Positions 40,359-49,294 are shown, counted from the stretch's first letter. The stretch: DNA of 64,000 nt from Bacteroidota bacterium (GCA_030835135.1 JAUQWO010000075.1:213330-277329), one strand, 5' to 3'. Program-made: numbers and translations. The notes: a model not told the origin generated them from the sequence alone.

Positions 40359-42863
40359 ATGCATTTGCGGCTCAGTGTCGTCGTCATTCTTAATCTGCTG
40401 CTCGCTGCACAGGCTGTTGCCCAGCCGGGCACCGGCGTGCTCCGCGGCATCGTCACGATCGAAGGCGACGGACCGGCAGTCGGTGCCAACGTGTTCGTGC
40501 AGGATACCCGTCTCGGTGCGGCAGTGGACGCACAGGGCGCCTTCCGCATCACCGGTGTACCCGCCGGACAGCATGCGCTCGTCGCGCGCCTCGTGGGGTT
40601 CGAACAGAAGGAACCCGTCAGTGTCCGGGTGACGCCGGGCGATACCACTGACGTCCGTCTCGTCCTCCGGCAGAACGCCATCGAACTGACCCCCGTGGTC
40701 GTCACCGGTAGCCGCCGACAGGCCGCCGAGGATGTGCGCCCCAGCGTCACGACCCTCACGCCCCGCGAATCCAAGATCCTCCCGGGCGCCGCCGAGGACG
40801 TGCTCCGCTCGCTCCAGGCTCTTCCCGGGGTGACGAGTGTGTCCGATTTTTCGTCACAGCTGGTGGTCCGCGGCTCGGGGCCCGATCAGAATCTGATCCT
40901 CATCGACGATTTCGAAGTGCTGAACCCCTACCGTCTCTACGGGTTCGTGTCGATGTTCAATCCGGAGACGGTCAGCGATATCAGTCTGCAGACCGGCGGA
41001 TTCGCTGCGCAGTATGGCGACCGGCTTTCCGCGGTGCTGGATGTGAAGAACCGCGAGGGCCGTTCGGATGTGCTCCTCGGCGGCAAGATCAACACGAGTC
41101 TGACCAATATGAATGTGATCCTCGAGGGCGGCATCCCCGGCACTCCCGGATCCTACCTGTTCTCCGCCCGGCGCACCTACTACGATCTGATCCTCGGGCC
41201 GGTTCTCAAGTCCGCGAAACTCGTGCAGGGCGATGTTGCCCTCCCGAACTTCCGCGATCTGCAGGGGAAGATCGTGATACCGCTCGGCGGCACGCACAAA
41301 CTCCTGTTCAATCTGTTCACCTCGCGCGACGGCGTGGAACTCGTGTCGGGCAGCGAACGCGACCGTCCGGACAGCGTGAACATGACCGATGTCTCGAACA
41401 ATACCCTCGTCGGCCTTGCCTGGCAGTTCAATCCGGCCAGGGATATCATCGCGCAAACACGCGTGTCGTGGTACAGCAACAAGGGCACCGGTTCGTTCGC
41501 CGGGACGTTCGTGGACCCGTCGCAGAACAGCGGCGAGCTCGCACGCGCCGATACCTTCGGCATCCGGTTCCTGTCGTTCGGCGTGGACTACGACTACATC
41601 TATCAGAAGTTCTCGGTCGGACAACGGTTTCAATACGTGGCCGGGGCGCATTCGTGGGAGGCCGGATTCGGTTTCGACCGGCTGCGGACCGATTTCATAC
41701 GGTTCTTTCAGCTTGATCCGGCGTTCAAGGAGTTCCTGATGTCGCGCGGCCTCCAGGTGCCCTCGGATGCCACCGAGACGCTCTGGTACAATAGATACAA
41801 TGCGTACGTGCAGGACCGCATTGCGATCGGTGACAGGTTGTTCATTCAGCCGGGCCTGCGGCTGGATGTGTACCCAACCCTGCGCGAACGCGTCTCGGTG
41901 TCGCCCCGGGTGAACATTTCGTACAAGCTGGATGACCTCTCCACGCTGCGTGCGGCCTACGGACTGTTCTCGCAATCGCCCGGGATGGAGAAGCAGGACA
42001 TGAGGAACCGGTTCGTCTTCAGCGACGCGACGCTGGCCGGACTGGTGCCCGAGCATGCGCATCACTATGTTCTCGGGTACGACCGGATGCTCACGGCCGA
42101 ATGGCAGTTCAAGGCCGAAGGATACTACAAGTCATTCGATGATATCATCGAGCCGCAAAAGCTGGCGGGATCGAGATGGCTGGTGGAGCGCACGGGGAGC
42201 GATGCTTTCCGGCGCGAAGGGTGGACCACCCCGGTGCGTGCGCTCGCCGATTCGCTCACGAGCACGCCGGTGAATGACGGGACCGGCCATTCGTACGGCG
42301 TGGAAGTGATGCTGCAGAAGATCCGGTCCGCACCGGACGACGTGTTCACGGGGTGGATCAGCTATGCACTGTCCGTTGCCGAACGTGAGCGGGATGGGAT
42401 CGTGTCGCCATTTCAGTTCGACCAGCGTCACGCCATGAACATCGTGGGCAATTACCGCTTCGCGGAATCCTGGGATGTCGGCGCACGCTTCACGCTGCGG
42501 TCCGGGCGCCCCTTCGCGCGCGCACTCGGCGTGAAACCCCGCGTCGTGATCCAGAAGGTGAACGGGACCGACGTGCCCGTCGTTCAGGTGGATACGAAGG
42601 GGAAGGTGATCCTGGACGTCGATTACGAGCGCGAGACACTGACCGGCCGGCTCGATCTGTATCACGCGCTCGATGTGCGCGTGACGACCTATCCGGATTG
42701 GTGGGGGCTCCAGTGGTCGATCTATCTGGACATCCAGAACATCTACAACAGGTCGAATCAGCAGCAACTCCGGTATTTCGTGGACGACCGGGGCGGCCTG
42801 CAGGAGCGGCCGGTGAATGGCATCCCGATCTTCCCGTCGCTGGGGCTGAGCATCGCATGGTAG
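40359..42863 (+). CDS. TonB-dependent outer membrane receptor
   Basis: An 834-residue protein with a signal peptide (MHLRLSVVVILNLLLAAQAV), an N-terminal carboxypeptidase-regulatory-like domain (about residues 25-110, GVLRGIVTIEGDGPAVGAN), a plug domain (about 125-230, LRSLQALPGVTSVSDFSSQ) and a 22-strand barrel to the C-terminus. SusC-type signatures are not obvious. I take the ATG at 40359, which follows AAAGGA; an upstream frame remains open. No SusD-like gene is adjacent, so the substrate (siderophore, vitamin or oligosaccharide) is open. The two-component system follows 140 bases later with its own promoter. Confidence 0.9.
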   Translation: MHLRLSVVVILNLLLAAQAVAQPGTGVLRGIVTIEGDGPAVGANVFVQDTRLGAAVDAQGAFRITGVPAGQHALVARLVGFEQKEPVSVRVTPGDTTDVRLVLRQNAIELTPVVVTGSRRQAAEDVRPSVTTLTPRESKILPGAAEDVLRSLQALPGVTSVSDFSSQLVVRGSGPDQNLILIDDFEVLNPYRLYGFVSMFNPETVSDISLQTGGFAAQYGDRLSAVLDVKNREGRSDVLLGGKINTSLTNMNVILEGGIPGTPGSYLFSARRTYYDLILGPVLKSAKLVQGDVALPNFRDLQGKIVIPLGGTHKLLFNLFTSRDGVELVSGSERDRPDSVNMTDVSNNTLVGLAWQFNPARDIIAQTRVSWYSNKGTGSFAGTFVDPSQNSGELARADTFGIRFLSFGVDYDYIYQKFSVGQRFQYVAGAHSWEAGFGFDRLRTDFIRFFQLDPAFKEFLMSRGLQVPSDATETLWYNRYNAYVQDRIAIGDRLFIQPGLRLDVYPTLRERVSVSPRVNISYKLDDLSTLRAAYGLFSQSPGMEKQDMRNRFVFSDATLAGLVPEHAHHYVLGYDRMLTAEWQFKAEGYYKSFDDIIEPQKLAGSRWLVERTGSDAFRREGWTTPVRALADSLTSTPVNDGTGHSYGVEVMLQKIRSAPDDVFTGWISYALSVAERERDGIVSPFQFDQRHAMNIVGNYRFAESWDVGARFTLRSGRPFARALGVKPRVVIQKVNGTDVPVVQVDTKGKVILDVDYERETLTGRLDLYHALDVRVTTYPDWWGLQWSIYLDIQNIYNRSNQQQLRYFVDDRGGLQERPVNGIPIFPSLGLSIAW

Positions 42864-42900
42864 GTTGACCCGGCGGCATGACGGGCTGGGCCGCGTGGAA

Positions 42901-42927
42901 GGCGCCCGAGGGGGCCGGTCGGGCGCC
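42901..42927 (+). terminator. Hairpin after the TonB-dependent receptor gene
   Basis: A 9-base-pair GC-rich stem, GGCGCCCGA with TCGGGCGCC, 38 bases after the stop. Without a T-tract it is a weak terminator candidate. Confidence 0.5.
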
Positions 42928-42929
42928 GA

Positions 42930-42960
42930 TTGCAATTGCCCGCGGCAGGCCGTAGATTGA
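42930..42960 (+). promoter_or_regulatory. Candidate promoter of the two-component operon
   Basis: TTG (42930-42932), 20 bases, TAGATTGA (42953-42960), 6 of 8 to TAnnTTTG, 43 bases before the GTG of the histidine kinase gene. Confidence 0.45.
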
Positions 42961-43003
42961 GCCAACCAGAACCCACTGATCCGCTGACCTCGGGGTATCC
43001 ACC

Positions 43004-44599
43004 GTGAGCTCGTTGCCGGGCACGACAGGAAGTGCGCGCACGCTGGGCATCGTCCTGCTTGTCCTGATCGTCCTGCCCCTGATCTTCTACTCCGCGTTCG
43101 AGATCTCCTCCCTCTCCGAGGGGGAAGAGCTCATGCGCGAGATCTACCGGCGTCAGCTGGATGCCATTCTCTTCTCGCTGAACCAGCATGCCTGGGATGT
43201 GAATTCCTCGTGGGCGACGCAGTTGGACCAGTCCATGGGGACCGGAAAGGTCATTCCTGACACCGCGCTGCAACGCTTCCTCGAGCGGACACCGACGCTG
43301 GATGCGGTGGTGGAAATGGATTCCAGCGCGCGCAACGTCCTGAATACCGTCCAGCCCGGCGGCGACGCCACTCCTCTGTCGAATGATGAGGTCGTTGCAT
43401 GCACGGACACCGCACGCACACGCCTCGATGCCCTGCTCCGCTACCGGCGCCTCGACTACCGCAAACTGGAGCCGTTCGTCCTCTCCCAGGCCCGGAACGG
43501 GGACGCTCGGATCATGATCCTCTTTGCCCGCTCCCTTGCGAGCGGGGGTGAAGGGTTTGCGGGTCTCGTCTTCCGGGAGCGCCGGTTCATCGACCTCGTG
43601 ATCGGTCCGAAGATCGCGGATGTGGCTTCGGGCGAGTTCCTCGTGGCGGTGTTCCGACGCGGCCAGGATACCGCGATCATCGCCTCTGGCGCCGTCCCAC
43701 CCGGGGCGCAATTCCAGCGGCGCGATCTCTGGCTCTTCCCCGGACATGAGATCGGCATCCGGCTCCTGGGCGCAACGGTCGATGAGGCTGTCCGCTCACG
43801 GTTCAAACGGAACCTCCTGCTGATCATCGCGCTCGACCTCGTCCTTCTCGGTGGCGCCATCCTCATCTATAGGAACGTCCGCGCGCAGATGGAATTCGCC
43901 CGTCTCAAATCGACATTCGTTTCGAATGTCTCCCACGAACTCCGCACACCGCTGGCCCTCATCCGGATGTACGCCGAGACCCTGGAAATGGGACGCCTGA
44001 AGGACGAACGGAAGAAGCAGGAATACTACGAGACCATCCTCAGGGAGACCGACCGCCTGAGTCACCTGGTGAACACGATCCTGAACTTCTCGCGCATGGA
44101 GGCCGGCAAGCGGCCGTACAAGATGAAGGAGGTCGACCTGAACGACCTGCTGCGCGGCGTCATGGAGACCTACCGGCTGCACTTCGAACAGCATGGCATC
44201 CGGCCCGTGGTGGAACTCGCGGATGTCCCGGCAACCGTGCAGGCAGACCCTGATGCGATCACCGAGGCCATCATCAACCTGGTCGACAATGCCATCAAGT
44301 ATGGCGGGACCACGAAGTACTGTGCGGTCCGTACGCGCGTGCGCTCTGATGCCACGGTGCTGGAAGTCGAGGACAAGGGGATCGGGATCGCGCCGGAACA
44401 CCAGAAGAAGATCTTCGATGTGTTCTACCGTGTCCCCGCGGGACTGGTACACGAGACGAAGGGGAGCGGCCTCGGACTCTCGCTGGTGCGCCATATCATG
44501 AACGCACACAACGGATCGGTGGAGGTGGAGAGTGCGCCGGGTGCAGGCAGTACGTTCCGGCTGGTCTTCCCGGTCGGACCCGCCACGACAAGGACGTGA
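43004..44599 (+). CDS. Sensor histidine kinase
   Basis: A 531-residue membrane kinase: one helix at residues 12-34, a roughly 230-residue extracytoplasmic sensor region without a recognised fold, a second helix at about 264-285, then directly a HisKA domain with the phospho-accepting H311 in SNVSHELRTPL. The ATPase domain has the N box NLVDNAIKYGG and the glycine boxes DKGIGIAP and KGSGLGL. No HAMP domain is seen between helix 2 and HisKA. The start is a GTG at 43004. The response regulator gene follows 85 bases later. Confidence 0.93.
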   Translation: MSSLPGTTGSARTLGIVLLVLIVLPLIFYSAFEISSLSEGEELMREIYRRQLDAILFSLNQHAWDVNSSWATQLDQSMGTGKVIPDTALQRFLERTPTLDAVVEMDSSARNVLNTVQPGGDATPLSNDEVVACTDTARTRLDALLRYRRLDYRKLEPFVLSQARNGDARIMILFARSLASGGEGFAGLVFRERRFIDLVIGPKIADVASGEFLVAVFRRGQDTAIIASGAVPPGAQFQRRDLWLFPGHEIGIRLLGATVDEAVRSRFKRNLLLIIALDLVLLGGAILIYRNVRAQMEFARLKSTFVSNVSHELRTPLALIRMYAETLEMGRLKDERKKQEYYETILRETDRLSHLVNTILNFSRMEAGKRPYKMKEVDLNDLLRGVMETYRLHFEQHGIRPVVELADVPATVQADPDAITEAIINLVDNAIKYGGTTKYCAVRTRVRSDATVLEVEDKGIGIAPEHQKKIFDVFYRVPAGLVHETKGSGLGLSLVRHIMNAHNGSVEVESAPGAGSTFRLVFPVGPATTRT

Positions 44600-44684
44600 C
44601 CGCCGGCCCTGGCAGACGGGTCATGGCGATCGCATCACTGACACGCACGGCATCGGCACGGCCGTGCTCTGATGGAGAGAAGAA

Positions 44685-45365
44685 ATGCCCAGGATACTGG
44701 TGATCGAAGATGAACCCGCGATGCAGAGGGGGCTGCGCGACAACCTCGAGATCGAGGGGTATGACGTGACGATCGAGGGTGATGGACGCACGGGGCTGGA
44801 AGAACTCCGCTCCGGGACGTACGACCTCACGATCCTGGATGTGATGCTGCCGTCGCTCCCCGGCTTCGATGTGCTCAGGCAGGCACGGGCCGCGGGCGTG
44901 ACAACGCCGGTGATCATGCTTACCGCGAAGGGGGAAGAGATCGACCGCGTGCTCGGTCTGGAACTGGGGGCCGACGACTACATCACGAAACCCTTCAGTC
45001 TCCGTGAACTCCTGGCACGCGTGAAGGCGGTGCTCCGGCGCGGACAGTCCGCCACTCCCGCCGTGAGCGCGGTGGCGATCGGCCTCCTCACCGTGGATTT
45101 CACCGCATACACGGCGGCGCGGAACGGGATGGATGTGGAGATGACCCCGAAAGAATTCGATGTGCTGAAACACCTGTGGGAACACCAGGGACAGACCGTC
45201 ACGCGCGATCAGCTCCTGTCGGCGGTCTGGGGGTACGATGATTCGCTCAGCACGCGGACGGTGGATAATTTCATCCTCCGGTTGCGGCAGAAACTGGAGC
45301 CGGATCCGGGGCATCCGAGGCATATCCTGACGCTCCACGGGGCGGGGTACAAGCTGGTGCTGTGA
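44685..45365 (+). CDS. OmpR-family response regulator
   Basis: A 226-residue transcription factor with a receiver domain (phospho-acceptor D52 in LTILDVMLPS, acidic pocket EDE at residues 8-10, lysine in MLTAKGEE) and a C-terminal winged helix of OmpR type (EMTPKEFDVLKHLWEHQG, TRTVDNFILRLRQKLEP). Its partner kinase is upstream. Two copies of a 10-base direct repeat start inside its stop codon; OmpR-type regulators bind such tandem repeats, so the downstream genes are likely targets. Confidence 0.95.
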   Translation: MPRILVIEDEPAMQRGLRDNLEIEGYDVTIEGDGRTGLEELRSGTYDLTILDVMLPSLPGFDVLRQARAAGVTTPVIMLTAKGEEIDRVLGLELGADDYITKPFSLRELLARVKAVLRRGQSATPAVSAVAIGLLTVDFTAYTAARNGMDVEMTPKEFDVLKHLWEHQGQTVTRDQLLSAVWGYDDSLSTRTVDNFILRLRQKLEPDPGHPRHILTLHGAGYKLVL

Positions 45366-45381
45366 CAATTCGTGACAATTG
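45362..45381 (+). promoter_or_regulatory. Tandem 10-base direct repeat, candidate response regulator site
   Basis: GTGACAATTC directly followed by GTGACAATTG: nine of ten bases identical, one helical turn apart. The repeat overlaps the regulator's stop codon and lies 85 bases upstream of the small exported protein gene. Confidence 0.55.
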
Positions 45382-45465
45382 TTTACCACAGCGCGACATC
45401 TTTGAAACATGGTGGTCGTATCCTGATGTGTGACGAATCACTCACCAACACACAAGGAGACGACA

Positions 45466-45891
45466 ATGAAGACACTCATGATGCTCACTCTGGCAGCGGC
45501 GATCAGCACCTCGGGTATGGCGCGCGACCGGTATTTCTCCGATGCGCAACGGCACCGTTCGGTGGACCTCGCACCGGTCGCCCAGCGGTACACCGAGAGC
45601 CTGCGCAACGAGAATGAAGGCGTCGTCCGGTCCGCACTCGCCCACGCAACGTGGATGAAACTGATGGTCCCGGAACGGGCGTTCCCGGCCCTGGAGGCCG
45701 AGATCAGCGGCCTCGTCGCAACGGGCAGCACGCCGGAGATCCGCTACCGCGCTTCGCTTGCCAGCCTGGTGTTCGACCGGCCGTCGCTGTTCGCGGGCGA
45801 AACGGCAAAGGACTTTGAGGACGGCGATGCCATGTTCGCCTCCGTCGCACGCCGTGTGAATTTCTCGCTCCTGGAGAAGGGGAGCCACTGA
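45466..45891 (+). CDS. Small exported protein of unknown function
   Basis: A 141-residue protein with a signal peptide (MKTLMMLTLAAAISTSGMA) and a helical, soluble remainder without cysteines. Regions such as RYTESLRNENEGVVRSALAH and EIRYRASLASLVFDRP suggest paired helices similar to short repeats, but I recognise no family. The ATG at 45466 has an excellent AAGGAG ribosome site. It follows a tandem repeat behind a two-component system and precedes a double carbohydrate-binding-like protein, so it may be a regulated envelope factor. Function is unknown. Confidence 0.75.
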   Translation: MKTLMMLTLAAAISTSGMARDRYFSDAQRHRSVDLAPVAQRYTESLRNENEGVVRSALAHATWMKLMVPERAFPALEAEISGLVATGSTPEIRYRASLASLVFDRPSLFAGETAKDFEDGDAMFASVARRVNFSLLEKGSH

Positions 45892-45892
45892 T

Positions 45893-47017
45893 ATGTCAGT
45901 CCATCGCACAAGGATCGCCATGAGCGCCGATATGAAGAGAATGACCGCCCGGGCACAGGGATTTGTAGCGGCGCTCATGGGACTGGCGCTGGTGTGGTCC
46001 GTGGAGGCTGGCGCGGCGGACCTGAGAGAGATCATGGATCTGCGCGGGAAGTGGAAGCTTGATGTCGGCGACGATCCGGCGTGGGCGAAGCCGGAATTTC
46101 CGGACAAGAATTGGATCGACGTGACCGTCCCCGCACCCTGGGAAGATGAGGGGTTTCCCGGATACGATGGCTACGGATGGTACAGGAAGTGGTTCTACAT
46201 GCCTCCCGAGTGGCGCGGGAAGCGCCTTTTTCTGGAATTGGGTCGCGTCGATGATGTGGATGAAGCGTACGTGAATGGGTATTTCATCGGGTTCCAGGGG
46301 GAGTTCCCGCCGGATTATGTATCGCGCTATAACGTGGAACGGTCCTATGCGATCCCACTGTACGCTCTCAAACCCGGCGAGATGAACCTGATCGCGGTGC
46401 GGGTCTACGACAGTCAGATGGCAGGAGGCATCACCCAGGGCAGGGTCCGCATCATGGAGGACCGTCATCTCCTCGCGCTGACCCAATCGCTCGAAGGAGA
46501 ATGGAAGATCCAGACGGGCGATGACCTTGCGTGGAAAGAGATCGCCGTCAATGAGCGTGGTTGGTCGACGGTGAAGGTTCCTGCTTACTGGGAAACCCAG
46601 GGCCTCAAAGGGTATGATGGTTTTGCATGGTACCGGAAGACCTTCAGGCTGGACACCGGACTCGAGAACGAACGCATGATCCTCTTCCTCGGAAAGATCG
46701 ATGACTTCGATGAGGTCTATCTGAACGGTCAGCGCGTTGGTAGAACGGGGACGTTCACGGATGAGGGTCCGGCCAATGGCGGAGACTATGATTACGCGAA
46801 CTGGCGTGCGTACACACTTCCGGCAGGTGCGTTGAAGAGGGGGACAAATGTGATCGCGATCCGTGTCTTCGACAAGTTCATCCACGGGGGCATGTACGAG
46901 GGGCCGGTGGGCCTGGTCCGCCGGGATGCGTACGTGACATGGGACAAGCGCAAGCCCAGGGAGAATAGCTGGCGAGTGAACAATCCCTGGCGCTGGCTGG
47001 AGTGGCTGTTCGAGTGA
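45893..47017 (+). CDS. Exported protein with two galactose-binding-like domains
   Basis: A 374-residue protein with a signal segment (hydrophobic residues about 23-41) and two tandem copies of a jelly-roll domain like the N-terminal sugar-binding domain of GH2 beta-galactosidases. The copies start LRGKWKLDVGDDPAW (about residue 50) and LEGEWKIQTGDDLAW (about 205); each has a WYRKxF strand and a VDDVDEAYVNG / IDDFDEVYLNG segment. No glycosidase catalytic domain follows, so binding rather than hydrolysis is likely. The start could also be at an internal ATG (45920 or 45932). It follows the small exported protein by one base. Confidence 0.8.
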   Translation: MSVHRTRIAMSADMKRMTARAQGFVAALMGLALVWSVEAGAADLREIMDLRGKWKLDVGDDPAWAKPEFPDKNWIDVTVPAPWEDEGFPGYDGYGWYRKWFYMPPEWRGKRLFLELGRVDDVDEAYVNGYFIGFQGEFPPDYVSRYNVERSYAIPLYALKPGEMNLIAVRVYDSQMAGGITQGRVRIMEDRHLLALTQSLEGEWKIQTGDDLAWKEIAVNERGWSTVKVPAYWETQGLKGYDGFAWYRKTFRLDTGLENERMILFLGKIDDFDEVYLNGQRVGRTGTFTDEGPANGGDYDYANWRAYTLPAGALKRGTNVIAIRVFDKFIHGGMYEGPVGLVRRDAYVTWDKRKPRENSWRVNNPWRWLEWLFE

Positions 47018-47079
47018 CGATCTTTTCCTAAGAGATTCCCCTGTGTTCCTGCAACTTCTGGCTCCTCGCCCCCGTACAC

Positions 47080-47183
47080 TGACTTGTAGTCATTCCTTGT
47101 ATTAACGATAATTAATTGTTGTAAAGTATTGCTTCTCTGAAACATTGGTGATATATTATCGTTAAGATAATGACTGACAGTCA
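47080..47183. repeat. 104-base AT-rich element with imperfect terminal inverted repeats
   Basis: The left end (47080-47112) has TGACTTGTAGTCATT and TTAACGATAAT; the right end (47155-47183), read on the opposite strand, has TGACTGTCAGTCATT and TTAACGATAAT. Each end holds a 5-3-5 palindrome (TGACT-N3-AGTCA) at its tip. The centre contains the promoter of the tetR operon. This could be a pair of TetR operators or a small MITE-like insertion. Confidence 0.7.
47129..47159 (+). promoter_or_regulatory. Promoter of the tetR-tolC-MFP-RND operon
   Basis: TTG (47129-47131), 20 bases, TATATTAT (47152-47159); also readable as TTGCTT-N17-TATATT. It lies between the two TGACT-N3-AGTCA palindromes, so a bound repressor could cover the start region. 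Confidence 0.6.
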
Positions 47184-47202
47184 CTAAATTAGCAGGCGCA
47201 CA

Positions 47203-47910
47203 ATGGGAATCCAGGAACGAAAAGAGCGGGAGAAGGAAGCGCGGCGCGAAGAGATCCTCGACGCGGCGTACAAGGTGTTCGTGGCTAAAGGTCTGGCCGG
47301 GGCAACGGTGGACGACATTGCCGCCGCTGCCGAATTGAGCAAAGGGACCATCTACCTGTATTTTCGGAGCAAGGAAGATCTCTACCTGGCGGTGACCAAC
47401 CGCGGGCTGGATATCATGCTGGGCATCTTCGAAGCAACGGCGGCGCAGGGGGGCGATCCCATCCGGCAGATCTGGAACCTCAGCGATGCCTACAACAGCT
47501 TCTATGAAGAACACCGGGAGTATTTCCGCATGCTGGCGTTCTTCGAAAATCCGGAGATGCATGATACGGTCTCCGAAGAGATGCTGGCCGAATGTCAGAC
47601 CCACGATGCGAAGGTCTGGGGCTTCGTGTCGGGCGTGATGAAGAACGCGATCGATGCGGGCTACCTCCACGCCGGACTCAATCCCCTCGAGGTCGGCATG
47701 ATGCTCTGGTCGAATTCTACAGGACTGCTGCGGCAGCTCGACCGGAACGAGGAGTACTGGCACGCGCGCATGGGGATCGATCTCCGGAAAACGCTGCGCA
47801 TGTCCAATTCCTTCCTGCTGGAAGCGATGATGACCGACAAAGCGATGCAACTGTATCACGACCAGTTGATCCATCACTGGCCGACACGTTCACAGGAGAA
47901 GAAGTCATGA
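47203..47910 (+). CDS. TetR/AcrR family transcriptional regulator
   Basis: A 235-residue regulator with an N-terminal helix-turn-helix (RREEILDAAYKVFVAKG, TVDDIAAAAELSKGTIYLYF, residues about 15-60) and a variable ligand-binding helical domain. It is the first gene of an efflux operon: the tolC-like gene overlaps its stop codon (ATGA). Such a location predicts repression of the pump and release by a pump substrate. The paired TGACT-N3-AGTCA palindromes flanking the promoter are likely operators. Confidence 0.93.
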   Translation: MGIQERKEREKEARREEILDAAYKVFVAKGLAGATVDDIAAAAELSKGTIYLYFRSKEDLYLAVTNRGLDIMLGIFEATAAQGGDPIRQIWNLSDAYNSFYEEHREYFRMLAFFENPEMHDTVSEEMLAECQTHDAKVWGFVSGVMKNAIDAGYLHAGLNPLEVGMMLWSNSTGLLRQLDRNEEYWHARMGIDLRKTLRMSNSFLLEAMMTDKAMQLYHDQLIHHWPTRSQEKKS

Positions 47911-49280
47911 AGACGGTGGTCACAGGGCTCGTCCTGGCCCTCACGATAACGGCGGCGGCCGCACAGGAGCGCCTGACCATGGACGCTGCCGTGCAGACGG
48001 CGCTGCAACGCAATCAGACATTGCAGGGCGCACAGTACGACCGCGATGCGGCGAAATGGGGACGGCTCAATGCCATCACCAACTTCCTCCCGAAGGTCGA
48101 ACTCTCCGGGGGCGTCACACGCATCGACCCGGCGTCCGAACGCCGCGCGAACGCGGCCGTGGATTTCATCAAGCTCGCTGCCGGGTCGTTCGGGATCCCG
48201 CAGGAGATGCTTTCCGAGATCAAGCCGTTCGCCTACCGCGATACGTACGCCGCGGACATCACCGTGGTGCAGCCCGTGTACAACGGTGGCGCGGAGTTCG
48301 TCGGACTCTCGGCGGCCAACGCCCAGGAAGACCGCTCCATCGCGATGTTGCGCGATACCGAGCAGGACGTCGTCGCGAGGGTCCGCACCGCGTATCTGGG
48401 CGTGCTCAAGGCGGAAGAGCTGACCGGACTCGCGCGCGAGTCGGTGGCCCGCACGCAGCGCCACCTCGACCTCACCAGGCGCCGCGCCGCAGTGGGCATG
48501 CGCACTTCGACGGACGTCCTCCGCTGGCAGGTCCAGCTCGCTTCCGATGAGGGCACGCTCATTCAGGCGGAGAACGGCCTTGCCGCGGCACGGCTCCTCT
48601 TGAACGACGCGATGGGTGTCGATCTGCAGGCCGTATTCCAGCTCGACCGCGGTGCAGCCGGCGATACATCCCGGATCGCATCCACGCTGTCCACCGTGGC
48701 CGCCGAACCGCCGATCACGTCCGACATGCTCTCGTTGCACCCCTCGATGCTCGGGATGGACGCGGGGCTCCGTCTGGCCGACGCGGGGATCAGTGCGGCG
48801 TGGATCAACTTCCAGCCACGGGTGAACGTCGCATTCCAGTATGGATGGGAGAAGAACAATACGCTGAAGCTCGATGGCATCCGTCCGTGGGCACTCGCGC
48901 TGCAGGTGAAATTCCCGATCTTCAACAGCTTCGGCGACTACACGAACCTGCAGAAGGCACATGCCGAGTATGCCCGCACGGAGAGCCAGGTGGAGAATGG
49001 CCGGCGCGGGCTGGTGATGCAGGCGACGTTCGCCCGCATGAATCTCCGCGCCGCGGCCAAACGCGTGGAGATCACCCGCACCGGTGAGCAGGAGGCCAGG
49101 GACGTGCTGGATGCGATCACGCGCCGGTATGACACCGGCGGCGCGTCCAATGTGGACCTCATCGATGTGCAGACGGCCTACACCCTGGCCAGGACCAATG
49201 CCATCACCGCACTCTTTGATTATCACATCGCCAGCGTCGGACTTGCCCGGGCGATGGGCACCATCAGCATACAGAACTGA
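47907..49280 (+). CDS. TolC family outer membrane efflux channel
   Basis: A 457-residue outer membrane factor with a signal peptide (MKTVVTGLVLALTITAAAA) and two TolC-like repeats of helices and strands, with LTMDAAVQTALQRNQTLQGA and the second-half TARTESQVENGRRGL-like helices. The ATG at 47907 overlaps the tetR stop and is preceded by AGGAGAAG. It forms the outer membrane exit duct of the tripartite pump encoded here. Confidence 0.9.
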   Translation: MKTVVTGLVLALTITAAAAQERLTMDAAVQTALQRNQTLQGAQYDRDAAKWGRLNAITNFLPKVELSGGVTRIDPASERRANAAVDFIKLAAGSFGIPQEMLSEIKPFAYRDTYAADITVVQPVYNGGAEFVGLSAANAQEDRSIAMLRDTEQDVVARVRTAYLGVLKAEELTGLARESVARTQRHLDLTRRRAAVGMRTSTDVLRWQVQLASDEGTLIQAENGLAAARLLLNDAMGVDLQAVFQLDRGAAGDTSRIASTLSTVAAEPPITSDMLSLHPSMLGMDAGLRLADAGISAAWINFQPRVNVAFQYGWEKNNTLKLDGIRPWALALQVKFPIFNSFGDYTNLQKAHAEYARTESQVENGRRGLVMQATFARMNLRAAAKRVEITRTGEQEARDVLDAITRRYDTGGASNVDLIDVQTAYTLARTNAITALFDYHIASVGLARAMGTISIQN

Positions 49281-49294
49281 ATCCGGACAGACCC

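Noticed and set aside
47080-47183. An insertion sequence with a transposase
   Set aside because: The element is only 104 bases with no coding capacity and I find no target-site duplication at its ends; at most it is MITE-like.
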